64,000 bases of DNA, from positions 1 to 64,000 of the forward strand of contig MUGG01000073.1 of NCBI GenBank assembly GCA_002148405.1, given 5' to 3'. This stretch comes from Alkalinema sp. CACIAM 70d. GTDB lineage: Bacteria; Cyanobacteriota; Cyanobacteriia; Leptolyngbyales; Leptolyngbyaceae. The first letter of the stretch is position 1. Each line of letters opens with the position of its first letter. The notes under the pieces were generated by a model. That model made no database searches and was not told the origin of the DNA. It was given only the letters and a program-made list of their open reading frames with translations. A program made the translations under genes and the position numbers. Shown in pieces: positions 16,485 to 25,088 of this stretch.

Positions 16485-18845
16485 ATGATGCAGCGTCGCG
16501 AGTTTCTGAAGTCGATCGGGTGCACCTTGGCAGGGCTGGGGATGACTCAGTTGGAGTTGCTGCAAAGAACAACTCAGTATGGTCAGATATTAGCCCAGGA
16601 GGCTTCGAGAAAGCTGGCTTTACTCGTTGGCATTCGTGACTATCCGGGACGAGATGCGCGGAGTTTGAAAACTCAGGGGTTGTGGTATCGCTTACCGGGG
16701 GCGTTAACCGATCTTGAATTACAACGGGAATTGCTGATTCATCGGTTTGGATTTCACCCGGCTGACATTTTGATGCTTCGTGATCAGGAGGCGACCCGCG
16801 ATCGTATCTTGACGGCGTTTCAGGAGCATTTGTTAAAGGGGGTGAAATCGGATCGGGATATTGCTGTTTTCCATTATTCAGGCCATGGATCAACGATCGT
16901 TGATCCGCATCGACTCTTTAAGGATCAGTTGAGTGGAACGATCGTGCCCTATGATGCAGACTTGCCACTGGGCTATCCGCAGAAGGGGGGAGCCGTGAGG
17001 GATATTACTGCGGGAACGATCTTTTTATTGCGGGAGGCGATCGCGCGGCGAACCCAAAATGCAACGTTTGTGCTGGATAGTTGTTATTCCGGTGCTGGGA
17101 TTCGGGGAAATTTGGTGTTTCGATCGCGGCCTGGGCAAGTTGAAATATCGGATTCACCAGGCCCCCAACTGGTGATGAGTCCAGAGGAGGAAGCGGAGCA
17201 AGCAAAATGGCTCAAATTTCTAGATTGGACTGAGGCGGAGTGGCTAAACCGTCGCAAGAATGTCCAAGTCAAGGGGGCGGCGTTGTTTGCGGCGGGGCGT
17301 GATCAAGCGGCGGCAGATGCGACGTTTGCGAAGAACATTCATGCGGGGGTGTTTACCTATGCGTTAACCCGGTATCTGTGGCAGCAGACCAGCCAGGAGG
17401 GCATGGGGAAGGTGATTCAGGCAGTGTCAGATAACACGCAACAGTTTTTGCGAACTTCTACGAAGGCCCCTGTTCAAACGCCGGGAGTAGAAGTGCAGAC
17501 TGGCAGCCAAGACGTTCAGCAGCCTGTGTACTTTAGTCCAATGCAACGATCGGCGGCGGATGCGATCGTCACGGAGGTGAAGGGGGAGGCGGTTAAGCTG
17601 TTGTTGACGGGTGCGGAGCCGGAAATTCTGGAGGCGATCGGGAAAGGGGCAGTGTTTACGGTGGTGGACGATCGGGGGCAGCCGCAGGGAAAGGTGCAGA
17701 TTGAATCGCGCGATCGCTTGACGGCAACCGGGAAACTTCAAACCCTAGCCTCGGGAGCGATTGTTGCGGGTTCGTCTTTGCAGGAAGCGATCCGTGCGGT
17801 TCCGACGGATTTGCAGCTGCGTATTGGACTTGATGCCTCGTTAGCGTCGGAGATGGCGATCGCGGCAACAACGTTACGATCTCTGTCTCGCATCGAAGTG
17901 ATTCCTCTGGTTCAGCCAATGGAACGCCAAGAAGTCCACTATATTTTGGGACGAATGACCCCGGCCTATCACCAAGCGTTGCTGAATCCGAAGCTGTCTG
18001 GATTGGCAAAAACGGTGCGGCAACCGCCTCGAAATGATATCCCTGAAGTCAATAGTGTGGGGTTGTTTTCGATCGGGCTTGAGCCGATTCCTGATTCGTT
18101 TGCTAGGGCGAATGAATCTGTTAAGGATGCCATTCAGCGGCTTCGGAATAAGTTGAAGCTATTGCTGGCGTTACGATTGCTAAAGATGACGTTAAATACA
18201 ACAAGTTCGCAGTTGAAGGTGATAGCGAATTTGCAACGGGTCTCTAAGCAATCTGGGGAAGGTTTAGGGGTGGCGGCGCAGGCCTTTACGGCTCGGAGTG
18301 GACAGGCGACGCCCCAAGGGCAGCAAGGGATTACTAACGCTGCTGTCCGACTGGAAAATCAAGTGCGGGTGAATGAGTATGTCCAGATTGTGGTGAAAAA
18401 CCAAGAGGATCGGGATTTGTATATGGGTGTGTTGGTTATGAGTCCGGATGGCAGTCTGGATGTTTTGTTTCCTTGGACGGATCAAGCGGGAGCCGCGATC
18501 GTGAAAGCGGGAGAGATGCTTCAGATTCCAACGGATGAGGCCATGAAAAAATATGATGCCTCGCTTAAGTTTAATCGACCTTTGGGGTGGGCCGAGTTGC
18601 TGGTGGTGGCGAGTACAGTGCCGATCGAACGGGCGCTCAAACCGCTTAAGGCGCTGGCGAATGAGAACCGGAGTCAGCGGCGTTCAGAGAGCCAGCTGGC
18701 AGACAAGGCGGAGGTTGCGATCGGGCGTTTGTTGGAGGATTTGGCGGGGGGGACTCGGAGTGGGCGTTTATTGGGTGGGGTGCGGCGTTTGGATGTGCAA
18801 CAGATGGCGGCGTTGTCGGTGATGTTTGAGATTGTGGCGGATTAG
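16485..18845 (+). CDS. Tat-type exported caspase-family protease with DUF4384 domain
   Basis: The start is the ATG at 16485 (or 16488); only a TTG at 16461 extends it. The product is 786 aa. A twin-arginine-like signal, RREFLKSIGCTLAGLGM, opens the protein. The peptidase C14 domain covers about residues 40-330, with the catalytic His in HYSGHGS (residue 134) and Cys in VLDSCYSG (residue 200). A middle region of about 200 residues is unassigned. The DUF4384 domain (about 620-730: VRVNEYVQIVVKN, GSLDVLFPW) follows. DUF4384 often accompanies bacterial caspases; its role is unclear. The gene is divergent from the TpsB gene, sharing a 135-base upstream region. A folded, Tat-exported caspase beside a surface CHAT protein suggests one envelope protease network. 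Confidence 0.88.
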   Translation: MMQRREFLKSIGCTLAGLGMTQLELLQRTTQYGQILAQEASRKLALLVGIRDYPGRDARSLKTQGLWYRLPGALTDLELQRELLIHRFGFHPADILMLRDQEATRDRILTAFQEHLLKGVKSDRDIAVFHYSGHGSTIVDPHRLFKDQLSGTIVPYDADLPLGYPQKGGAVRDITAGTIFLLREAIARRTQNATFVLDSCYSGAGIRGNLVFRSRPGQVEISDSPGPQLVMSPEEEAEQAKWLKFLDWTEAEWLNRRKNVQVKGAALFAAGRDQAAADATFAKNIHAGVFTYALTRYLWQQTSQEGMGKVIQAVSDNTQQFLRTSTKAPVQTPGVEVQTGSQDVQQPVYFSPMQRSAADAIVTEVKGEAVKLLLTGAEPEILEAIGKGAVFTVVDDRGQPQGKVQIESRDRLTATGKLQTLASGAIVAGSSLQEAIRAVPTDLQLRIGLDASLASEMAIAATTLRSLSRIEVIPLVQPMERQEVHYILGRMTPAYHQALLNPKLSGLAKTVRQPPRNDIPEVNSVGLFSIGLEPIPDSFARANESVKDAIQRLRNKLKLLLALRLLKMTLNTTSSQLKVIANLQRVSKQSGEGLGVAAQAFTARSGQATPQGQQGITNAAVRLENQVRVNEYVQIVVKNQEDRDLYMGVLVMSPDGSLDVLFPWTDQAGAAIVKAGEMLQIPTDEAMKKYDASLKFNRPLGWAELLVVASTVPIERALKPLKALANENRSQRRSESQLADKAEVAIGRLLEDLAGGTRSGRLLGGVRRLDVQQMAALSVMFEIVAD

Positions 18846-18852
18846 GGAGGGT

Positions 18853-19272
18853 TTAGGGGTTGGCGGATGGGTGGGTTTGGAGGCAGGTGTCTAGGTCGCT
18901 GGCTTGGGAGAAGTCGAGGAGGGCTTCGCTGAGGTCTTCGATGGCAACTAGGGGAAGGTTGGCGATGCGCGATCGGGTGGATTCGTCGAGTTCGCCAAAG
19001 CGTCGGGTTAGTTGCCGCAGGACGAGGGCAATGCCTTCGGCTCGACGACCCTGCTGGCGGCCTTCCTGTAGCCCTTCTTGCAGGATTTCTTGATAGATGA
19101 CGGATTCACGCATAAGGCTCTCCCGAAAGATTTGTTGAATGAGGGGTTGACGGAATTTTAGTCCTGCGAGGATTTGGGTGTAGCTGGAGACTTCTTGTCG
19201 TTGTTGAGTGGATTCTATCCTATTGATTTGCTGGGCGATGCTGGGTGAGGAGTTTGCAGAGGTTATCGAAGG
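18853..19272 (-). pseudogene. 5'-truncated Rpn/DUF4351-type nuclease gene remnant
   Basis: The frame is open from TAG at 19273-19275 to the stop at 18853. It reads SIAQQINRIESTQQRQEVSS, then YTQILAGLKFRQPLIQQIF and MRESVIYQEILQEG, then a charged EGRQQGRRAEG stretch. The end is LTRRFGELDESTRSRIANLP and a helical tail. This is the C-terminal part of cyanobacterial Rpn-family (PD-(D/E)XK, transposase-like) proteins. The catalytic N-terminal domain is missing, and no in-frame start is seen before Met at 19113. A second fragment of the same type lies at 23835-24143. A short product from 19113 could still be made. Confidence 0.62.
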
Positions 19273-19275
19273 CTA

Positions 19276-19627
19276 TGGTGGGAGGGGGAGTTGCGGAAGA
19301 ACTATTGTACTGCTTTTAATGTGAGTTCGATGACTTTGTGGTGTGGCGCGATCGTTGGGGCTGCTGCGCAGCGAAGATCGGGGAACTTCTCCCGCCCCCC
19401 TGCGATGTCAGGGGACTCTACTCCCCCGACACCCCCCGAAAGTGAACTCTCCGTCAATGGACAGGGGATTGGTAAGGGACACTGTAGTTGTCGAACTCAC
19501 GTGCTTTTAAGGGGGGATTGGGGAGAGAGGGTAAAGATTTTTGTGGGGAGGGGGAGGGTTGGGGAGTTTTTTCTAAACTGAAGGGAATTAGAGGATTTCT
19601 GTTACTGGATTCTTGGACGGAACTGTT
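19276..19627. other. Gene-poor stretch before the first TPR-CHAT gene
   Basis: I see no supportable gene here. A small hairpin, CCCCTG-N6-CAGGGG, lies at 19397-19414, in C-rich sequence. G-rich runs at about 19512-19567 (AAGGGGGGATTGGGG and GGGGAGGGGGAGGG) precede the TPR-CHAT start. A short plus-strand frame at 19291 lacks a good start and any recognisable motif. Confidence 0.4.
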
Positions 19628-22600
19628 ATGTCGATTGGGTCTGGACTGCTGCGGGGATTGGCTCCGGTGTTGCTGTTGGCTTCGGTGGGAGTTTTTGGGT
19701 TGGATGGTGTGAGCAGAGCGCCTGTGGTGGCGCAATCTACCCAAGATCAAAAAGCTGAGGCAGAGCGGTTGCATCAGCAGGGATTGCAACAGTCTCGGAA
19801 ATCGGACTATCGGGCAGCTTTAGAATCTTTTCAGAAGGCGCTGATACTATTCAAGGTAGTTGGAGATCAATTAGGTGAAGGCGCTACGCTCAACAACATT
19901 GGGAGTATTTACGATCGTCTAGGCCAGATTGATAAAGCGCTGGAATATTATCGGCAATCCCTCGCCATTGCCAAAAACATCGGTTATCGCTTGGGTGAAG
20001 GACGATCACTCAACAATATTGGGAATATTTACGATCGTCTGGGCCAGACTGATAAAGCGCTGGAATATTATCAGCAATCCCTCACCATTACAAAAGATAT
20101 CAAAGATCACTTGGGTGAGGGCACCACGCTCGATAATATTGGGAATATTTACGATCGTCTGGGCCAGACTGACAAAGCGCTGGAATATTATCAGCAATCC
20201 CTCACTATTCATAAAGCCATTGGTGATCGCAATAGCGAAGCCACGACGCTCAACAATATTGGTGGCATTTATACTCACTTGAGTCAGTATCCCAAAGCTC
20301 TCGACTTCTATCAGCAATCCCTCACCATTCATAGAGCCATTAGTGATCGCAACGGCGAAGCCACGACGCTCAACAATATTGGGTTGATTTACGCTCATCT
20401 GGGGCAGTATTCTAAAGCCCTCGACTTCTATCAGCAATCCCTCGGTATTCGTAAAGACACTGGTGATCGAGATGGAGAAGCGAACTCCCTCAATAATATT
20501 GGTGGCATTTATGCTCATCTGAGTCAGTATCCTAAAGCCCTCGACTTCTATCAACAAGCTTTGACTCTCGTCAGAGAAATAAATAATCGTACTGGTGAAA
20601 TCAACACCCTTAATAATATTGGAAGCATTCACGCTTATCTGGGTCAGTATTCTAAAGCTCTCGACTTCTATCAGCAATCTCTTGTGATTTGTAAAGCCCT
20701 AGGTGATCGTGACGTAGAAGCCAAATCTTTAAACAATATTGGAAATATTTACTCTAGCCTGGGGCAGTATTCCAGAGCCCTTGAGTTTTATCAGCAATCT
20801 CTTTCGATTCACAAAGCTCTCGGTGATCGTAACGGAGAAGGCACTACGCTCAACAATATTGGAAGCATTTATGTACATCTAGGCCAGTATCCAAAAGCTC
20901 TCCATTTTGCTCAGCAGGCTCTAGCGATTCGTAAAGATATTGGTGATCGCAACGGCGAAGCCAATTCTCTTGATAGTATTGGAAGTATTTATGCTGGTCT
21001 CGGCCAGTATCCAAAAGCTCTCGAATTCTATCAGCGAGCTCTCACCATTGTCAAAGCAATCGGTAATCGCAACGGCGAAGCGACCATAATTAATAATATT
21101 GGCTATGTCTACATAGCACGTCAAAAACCTGTCTCCGCGATCGGGTTCTTCAAGCAATCGGTGAACGTCTATGAACTGATTCGTCAGGATAATCGCCCAT
21201 TGTCTCGTGAGCAACAGGAATCCTATACCAAAACCGTTGAGCATACCTACCGGAAACTAGCAGATTTACTGCTTTCCCAGGGACGGCTGCTGGAGGCGCA
21301 ACAGGTGCTGGAACTGCTGAAAGTCCAGGAAATTAGCTTGCTCGATCGAGAAAACCGCGCCACCCTGACTGCTGCTGGCATTGCATACACCCGCACCGAA
21401 ACCCAGATCAAAACCGAACACGGAAATCTCGTTGCCCTCGGCGAAAAACTCTACAACTGTGAAACTGATGAGAAACGCTGCGATCGCACCCAAGTCCAGC
21501 AATGGCAAACCCAGCGCCAACAGTTACAGCAACAATTTGACCAAATTCTAGCAACCGCTGAACAAACAGCAAAAAGTCGCCAAACTGAGATCGCGATCGC
21601 AGGTAAAAACGACTTTATCAAAAGCTATCAAAGCATCGTCGAAGCCCAACCTGGCACCCTGCTCGTCTATCCCTTCGTCACCGATGACAAAATCTGGCTG
21701 CTGTGGGCTTCTGCCGGAGGTGTCCTAGGGTCTACAGAAGTTCCCACCGTGGGCCGCAAACAACTCCTCACCGCTGTCAAAGACTTTCGCGATCGCCTCC
21801 AAACCCCTAGCAGTGATCCCGCCGAGATCGAAAAACTCCAGCGATCGTCGCAACAGCTTTACCAATGGCTGATTAAGCCCCTAGAACCCGCCCTAGAATC
21901 CAAGAACATTCAACATCTTGTCTTCTCCCTAGACAGCGCCACCCGCTACATTCCCATGGCCGCGCTGTATGACGGCAACCAATACCTGCTGCAACGCTAC
22001 AGCATTTCCACCGTTCTCAATGCTAGCCTCACCGTCATGGACGATCGATTACCGCGATCGACACAAGCAACCCCCGTCCTCGCCCTCGGGGTCTCCCAGG
22101 GATTTCCGAATTTTGCTCCCCTAGCCAACGTCCCCACCGAACTGAACAGCATTCTCAAAATCTATCCCGGCCAGCAATTTCTCAATCAGACCTTTAACGA
22201 GCAAACCTTATCCAACCAACTGAAACAGCAAAAGATTGTCCACATCGCAACCCATGCTGATTTCCAAGCAGTTGATCCCAAAAGCTCTTTTCTCCTCCTC
22301 GGCAACGGCCAACCCTACCCCATCCGCGAAATTCAATTTCTCCGCAACCTGGGGAATGTCCATCTGGTTGTCCTCTCCGCCTGCGAAACCGCCCTCAGCG
22401 AAACCGACCCAGACGGGAAAGAAATCTTGGGCATTAGTGCCTATTTCACAGGAGGCAACAGCAAAGCAAAAGCAGTGATGGCCTCTCTCTGGCAGGTGAA
22501 TGATGCAAGTACCAGCCAACTGATGCAGCAGTTTTACAACAATCTTGCAACGGGCCAAATGACCAAAGCCGAAGCCCTCCGCCAAGCGCAGTTATCGATG

Positions 22601-22750
22601 CTTAGTGACAAAACTCGAAAACCAGATTCTAAGGATCGCCGTAGCAGTGTTGTTTACAATCCCGGCTCTGGACAAAATGCAGGACTTTCCCGTGATCTGA
22701 GTCATCCCTACTATTGGGCACCGTTTATTCTGATTGGCAATGGGCTATAG
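19628..22750 (+). CDS. Exported TPR-CHAT protease (11+ tandem 40-residue TPRs)
   Basis: The ATG at 19628 (MSIGSGLLRGLAP) is preferred over an in-frame TTG at 19613; the product is 1040 aa. A signal peptide ends near VVAQS. About residues 45-495 are Kinesin-light-chain-type TPRs of exactly 40 residues each. The LNNIGxIYxxLGQ core appears 11 times, and the following YPKALDFYQQSL is almost invariant. A coiled, Gln-rich spacer (about 540-680) precedes the CHAT domain (about 730-1040). The catalytic residues are His876 (HIATHADF) and Cys919 (VLSACETA). The last 16 residues, SHPYYWAPFILIGNGL, are identical to those of the CHAT protein at 27018. The TPR array probably binds a partner; substrate unknown. 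Periplasmic location is inferred. Confidence 0.88.
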   Translation: MSIGSGLLRGLAPVLLLASVGVFGLDGVSRAPVVAQSTQDQKAEAERLHQQGLQQSRKSDYRAALESFQKALILFKVVGDQLGEGATLNNIGSIYDRLGQIDKALEYYRQSLAIAKNIGYRLGEGRSLNNIGNIYDRLGQTDKALEYYQQSLTITKDIKDHLGEGTTLDNIGNIYDRLGQTDKALEYYQQSLTIHKAIGDRNSEATTLNNIGGIYTHLSQYPKALDFYQQSLTIHRAISDRNGEATTLNNIGLIYAHLGQYSKALDFYQQSLGIRKDTGDRDGEANSLNNIGGIYAHLSQYPKALDFYQQALTLVREINNRTGEINTLNNIGSIHAYLGQYSKALDFYQQSLVICKALGDRDVEAKSLNNIGNIYSSLGQYSRALEFYQQSLSIHKALGDRNGEGTTLNNIGSIYVHLGQYPKALHFAQQALAIRKDIGDRNGEANSLDSIGSIYAGLGQYPKALEFYQRALTIVKAIGNRNGEATIINNIGYVYIARQKPVSAIGFFKQSVNVYELIRQDNRPLSREQQESYTKTVEHTYRKLADLLLSQGRLLEAQQVLELLKVQEISLLDRENRATLTAAGIAYTRTETQIKTEHGNLVALGEKLYNCETDEKRCDRTQVQQWQTQRQQLQQQFDQILATAEQTAKSRQTEIAIAGKNDFIKSYQSIVEAQPGTLLVYPFVTDDKIWLLWASAGGVLGSTEVPTVGRKQLLTAVKDFRDRLQTPSSDPAEIEKLQRSSQQLYQWLIKPLEPALESKNIQHLVFSLDSATRYIPMAALYDGNQYLLQRYSISTVLNASLTVMDDRLPRSTQATPVLALGVSQGFPNFAPLANVPTELNSILKIYPGQQFLNQTFNEQTLSNQLKQQKIVHIATHADFQAVDPKSSFLLLGNGQPYPIREIQFLRNLGNVHLVVLSACETALSETDPDGKEILGISAYFTGGNSKAKAVMASLWQVNDASTSQLMQQFYNNLATGQMTKAEALRQAQLSMLSDKTRKPDSKDRRSSVVYNPGSGQNAGLSRDLSHPYYWAPFILIGNGL
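19770..21120 (+). repeat. Tandem 120-bp coding repeats (TPR array)
   Basis: These direct repeats with a 120-base period lie within the TPR-CHAT gene. The first three units (about 19880-20240) are especially alike in DNA, sharing TATTTACGATCGTCT, GATAAAGCGCTGGAATATTA and GCAATCCCTC. Such near-identity points to recent unit duplication and makes copy number prone to change by recombination. Confidence 0.75.
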
Positions 22751-22766
22751 CATACAAAATAGTTTT

Positions 22767-23393
22767 CTATGATATGGTTTCCCCAGCAGTCAGCAATTGT
22801 TTTGCTGTTAGATTTAGTGTTGGAAATAGTGTCGTTTCGATCGCTTGCTCTCCTTCATAAACCTTTTCTTCGTACAACCCTTCTACCCACTCCAAAATCG
22901 TTACTTTTTGCGCGATCGGATCAATAATCCAGTATTCAGGAATGCGTCGTCCTGCGTATTCTGTACGTTTGTAGCGATAATCGCGATTTTCTTGCTTCGG
23001 ACTCACCACTTCCACAACCAACAGTGGGGAAGGCATATCGTGGGTAATTAGCCGCTGGGAGACTCCAGTGAGGGCGATCGCAGATTCTTCCGAAAGGACG
23101 GTTAAGTCTGGTTGTCGTGCAGTGGCTCGGGTACCGCTGACGGCAATCTGGGCTTTCATGCTGAGGCGATAGAAGGGAATGCCAAGTTGCAGGAAGTAAG
23201 CAAACAAGAATGAAGCGATGCGATCGTTGAGATCACTTTCTGTGGGCATAGTGACTAATTCCCCGTTAACCAATTCGTAGCGCGTCTCGGTACCGTCGTC
23301 ATAGTTGAGGTATTCCTCTAGGGTCATAGGCTTTGTGATGACACTCATAGCATTTACCAGAGGTTGCTGAACTGCAGTTTGTACGGTTTCCAT
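22767..23393 (-). CDS. Uma2-family (DUF820) PD-(D/E)XK endonuclease-like protein
   Basis: The protein is 208 aa, typical for Uma2. Visible marks are TLEEYLNYDDGTETRYELVN near the start, RQPDLTVLSEE, the LLVVEVVSPKQ strand with its catalytic Glu, and the YAGRRIPEYWIIDPIAQKVT block. In PD-(D/E)XK terms, the Asp of PDL and the Glu of VVEVVSP are the expected metal ligands. Uma2 genes are abundant in cyanobacterial genomes, often beside transposons and toxin-antitoxin genes, and their biological role is not settled. It is convergent with the TPR-CHAT gene, only 16 bases away. The start ATG at 23393 is clear. Confidence 0.87.
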   Translation of the reverse strand: METVQTAVQQPLVNAMSVITKPMTLEEYLNYDDGTETRYELVNGELVTMPTESDLNDRIASFLFAYFLQLGIPFYRLSMKAQIAVSGTRATARQPDLTVLSEESAIALTGVSQRLITHDMPSPLLVVEVVSPKQENRDYRYKRTEYAGRRIPEYWIIDPIAQKVTILEWVEGLYEEKVYEGEQAIETTLFPTLNLTAKQLLTAGETIS

Positions 23394-23444
23394 TGTACTG
23401 TTTTCCTTTGGGTCGATCGGATCACTCGTCGATCGCGTAGAGCT

Positions 23445-23527
23445 GATCCCTAGCCCCCCTTAATAAGGGGGGAATTCGGTCAAATTTATTCAAAGTCCCC
23501 CTTAATAAGGGGGATTTAGGGGGATCG
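23445..23527. repeat. Nested palindromic repeat (MITE/REP-like), copy 1
   Basis: The sequence runs GATCCCTAGCCCCCCTTAAT, AAGGGGGG, a short AT-rich centre (GTCAAATTTATTCAAAG), then TCCCCCTTAATAAGGGGGAT and TTAGGGGGATCG. Each half is itself a hairpin, and the two halves are inverted copies. A close relative lies at 47678-47763. Elements of this form are common between cyanobacterial genes. It lies between the Uma2 gene and a small ORF; it may also act as a bidirectional terminator. Confidence 0.7.
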
Positions 23528-23531
23528 ACGA

Positions 23532-23717
23532 CTAGCCTTCTAGCATAATCTCCCGAGCTGCCACGCGCACGACGGTGGGTTCTCCCCGTTTGCGGACAGT
23601 TTGACTCCATTCATGGGCACTGATGAAGTTGATAACGTGCAAAATGCCAATTGCCGCTTCGACAGCATCGGCTTCACCGCTCAGTTGTAGCTTGATTTTC
23701 TTGGTATAGCGTGTCAT
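23532..23717 (-). CDS. Small protein of unknown function (61 aa)
   Basis: The ATG at 23717 opens MTRYTKKIKLQLSGEADAVE, followed by AAIGILHVINFISAHEWSQT and a basic C-terminal part ending AAREIMLEG. The alternating beta-like start with a helix after it resembles small conserved cyanobacterial proteins, but I cannot name a family. There are no membrane segments or Cys. The composition is that of a real protein, and it has its own start upstream of the Uma2 gene on the same strand, with the palindromic repeat between them. Confidence 0.5.
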   Translation of the reverse strand: MTRYTKKIKLQLSGEADAVEAAIGILHVINFISAHEWSQTVRKRGEPTVVRVAAREIMLEG

Positions 23718-23834
23718 TCGGTTTCCTCAAAAACGTGAAGTAAATGGACGAGGAAAACCAAAAAGCTAGCCGCCCCGTTTTCTGACATGGCGAAACAGGG
23801 CGGCTTGGGGTGCTAAAATGCAATCCAGGCAACC

Positions 23835-24143
23835 ATGTTGATTTCCCAGTTTGTGGATAGCTATTTGCGATTGAATGCGCAGGAAGAGCAACGGTTTCAG
23901 GCTGAAATTGATAAACTAGAGGTACGGGAAAAGGAGGCAATTATGGAGACGCTGACGAGTTGGGAAGAGAAGGGCCTGGAGAAGGGGATTAAGCAAGGCA
24001 TGGAAAAAGGCGTAGAACAGGCGACCCGGACGATCGCGCTGAATCTACTGCGTCAAAAGGTAGCGATCGAAACCATTGCAACAGCTACTGGACTGACTAT
24101 TGAACAGATCCAAGCGCTGCAAGCTCAGCTCACGGATCAGTAA
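23835..24143 (+). pseudogene. C-terminal fragment of an Rpn/DUF4351-type protein
   Basis: The 102-aa frame reads MLISQFVDSYLRLNAQEEQR, then KEAIMETLTSWEEKG, a charged KGIKQGMEKGVEQ stretch and a helical end. That order (FVDSYLRLN, MExLTSW, EKG repeats) is the C-terminal third of the cyanobacterial Rpn/DUF4351 family. The PD-(D/E)XK nuclease domain that should precede it is absent. It could be translated as a short protein from its ATG, but is best read as a remnant. It belongs to the same family as 18853-19272, on the other side of the TPR-CHAT gene. Confidence 0.6.
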
Positions 24144-24187
24144 CGGCGGAGCCATAAAGCCCGATCGCCCAGTGCTATAAGCACACT

Positions 24188-24412
24188 CTACGCTGCATAC
24201 CGCTGGATTTCGACTTCCGAGCCGAGAGCAATCGCCTGTTCTGCGCGATCGAGCACAATTCCCGTCATTTCATCGCTCAAGTAATATTCACCACAGTTCT
24301 GGCAAATCTCAGCTGGAACTCCCTTGAACACAAAAACTGACTCATCCCTAATTAGCGTTACCGTCGTCAATCCCGGCTTTGTTTCTCCGTGTTTACAAAT
24401 AACGCACTTCAT
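24188..24412 (-). CDS. YgiT-type zinc-finger antitoxin-like protein
   Basis: The protein is 74 aa. An N-terminal CVIC motif and a second CQNC about 35 residues later (ICQNCGEYYLSDE) form the four-Cys zinc site of YgiT/MqsA N-terminal domains. The end, LDRAEQAIALGSEVEIQRY, is as in the short cyanobacterial members that lack the MqsA HTH. It follows the DUF4258 gene by 3 bases, the usual toxin-first order of this pair. It probably neutralises the DUF4258 toxin; DNA-binding autoregulation is doubtful without the HTH. Confidence 0.85.
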   Translation of the reverse strand: MKCVICKHGETKPGLTTVTLIRDESVFVFKGVPAEICQNCGEYYLSDEMTGIVLDRAEQAIALGSEVEIQRYAA

Positions 24413-24415
24413 AGA

Positions 24416-24709
24416 CTACTTCCGCTTGCTAAAGTTATCTTTCCACAAACTGATATTAGGCTCGTAGGCCGTCACAACATAGCAGATTTGAGATTCGACA
24501 TCTTGCGATATAACTACATGAACGGGTCGCCCCTTGACAAAATCTAATATTAGATAACTCGGGAACGGCTCATCATCTGGCGTCTCTTCGATGATTTCCC
24601 CGTAAGCAATGACTGCCTTGATATCTCCTCGATCGATTCGTCGAAGAAACATCTGCTGAATCGCATGATTGGAAAAAATAATATTTTCACAATCCGCACT
24701 TGACCTCAA
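24416..24709 (-). CDS. DUF4258 toxin-like protein
   Basis: The protein is about 97 aa from a TTG at 24709; no in-frame ATG precedes the first motif, so the start is uncertain. Typical DUF4258 features are IIFSNHAIQQMFLRRIDRGD near the start, then VIAYGEIIEETPDDEPFPSY, and the GRPVHVVISQD and VVTAYEP strands. The fold is RelE/BrnT-like, and members paired with YgiT-type proteins are annotated as mRNA-interferase-type toxins. The downstream zinc-finger gene starts 3 bases later, supporting a type II toxin-antitoxin unit. Confidence 0.82.
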   Translation of the reverse strand: MRSSADCENIIFSNHAIQQMFLRRIDRGDIKAVIAYGEIIEETPDDEPFPSYLILDFVKGRPVHVVISQDVESQICYVVTAYEPNISLWKDNFSKRK

Positions 24710-25010
24710 ACATCACACTTTTCAATTATACTGATCACGGTGTAAAACTGCTGTAGTCCTTGAGGTGCCATCGCTCCGCGCTCTACAAGCTCAGACTACC
24801 GACAGTGAAAACCCGATCGCCAAGCTCCACCAATTCGATCGCTTGAGGCTGAGAGAAAAATGGGATAGCGTTGTAGACAGGCGATCGAGGAAGGGTGAGG
24901 GGGCGGGATGCGAAACCCGGTGGCAGGCTGGATAGCAGGGGTGATAGTCGGCACTGTAGGAGTGGTGGCGGTGGGTGGGCTGCCGGGAGTGGCTTGGAAA
25001 TAGATTTATT
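24710..25010. other. Intergenic stretch without a supportable gene
   Basis: I see no gene here. A minus-strand frame ending at 24783 reads ELVELGDRVFTVGSLSL, which looks protein-like but has no convincing start or family. It may be the tail of a lost gene. Confidence 0.3.
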
Positions 25011-25058
25011 AACACCTTGACAAAGGTTAAGGTGTTGACTGGTCGGTGATGATATAAT
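25011..25058 (+). promoter_or_regulatory. Operator-like palindrome overlapping a possible promoter
   Basis: AACACCTT and AAGGTGTT form a perfect 8-base inverted repeat around 10 bases (25011-25036), with a nested CCTT/AAGG. Its right arm overlaps TTGACT (25035-25040), and TATAAT follows at 25053-25058. The spacing between the two boxes (12 bases) is short, so the promoter is uncertain. It lies 30 bases upstream of the TPR gene ATG at 25089. A repressor site is inferred. Confidence 0.4.
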
Positions 25059-25088
25059 CTGCGCCAAGTAGAATAGCAGGTGCTGACA

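Noticed and set aside
20006..20677. A 223-codon minus-strand frame with regular repeats
   Set aside because: It is the antisense of the 120-bp TPR repeats, so its regularity comes from the real gene on the plus strand.
20000..21100. CRISPR-like spaced repeats
   Set aside because: The period is exactly 120 bases, a multiple of three, and the units encode TPR helices in one open frame, so it is not a CRISPR array.
24783..25067. A 94-codon minus-strand frame
   Set aside because: Pro/Ser/Leu-rich with no domain, and its start overlaps the palindromic upstream region of the TPR gene; only its last ~17 residues look protein-like.
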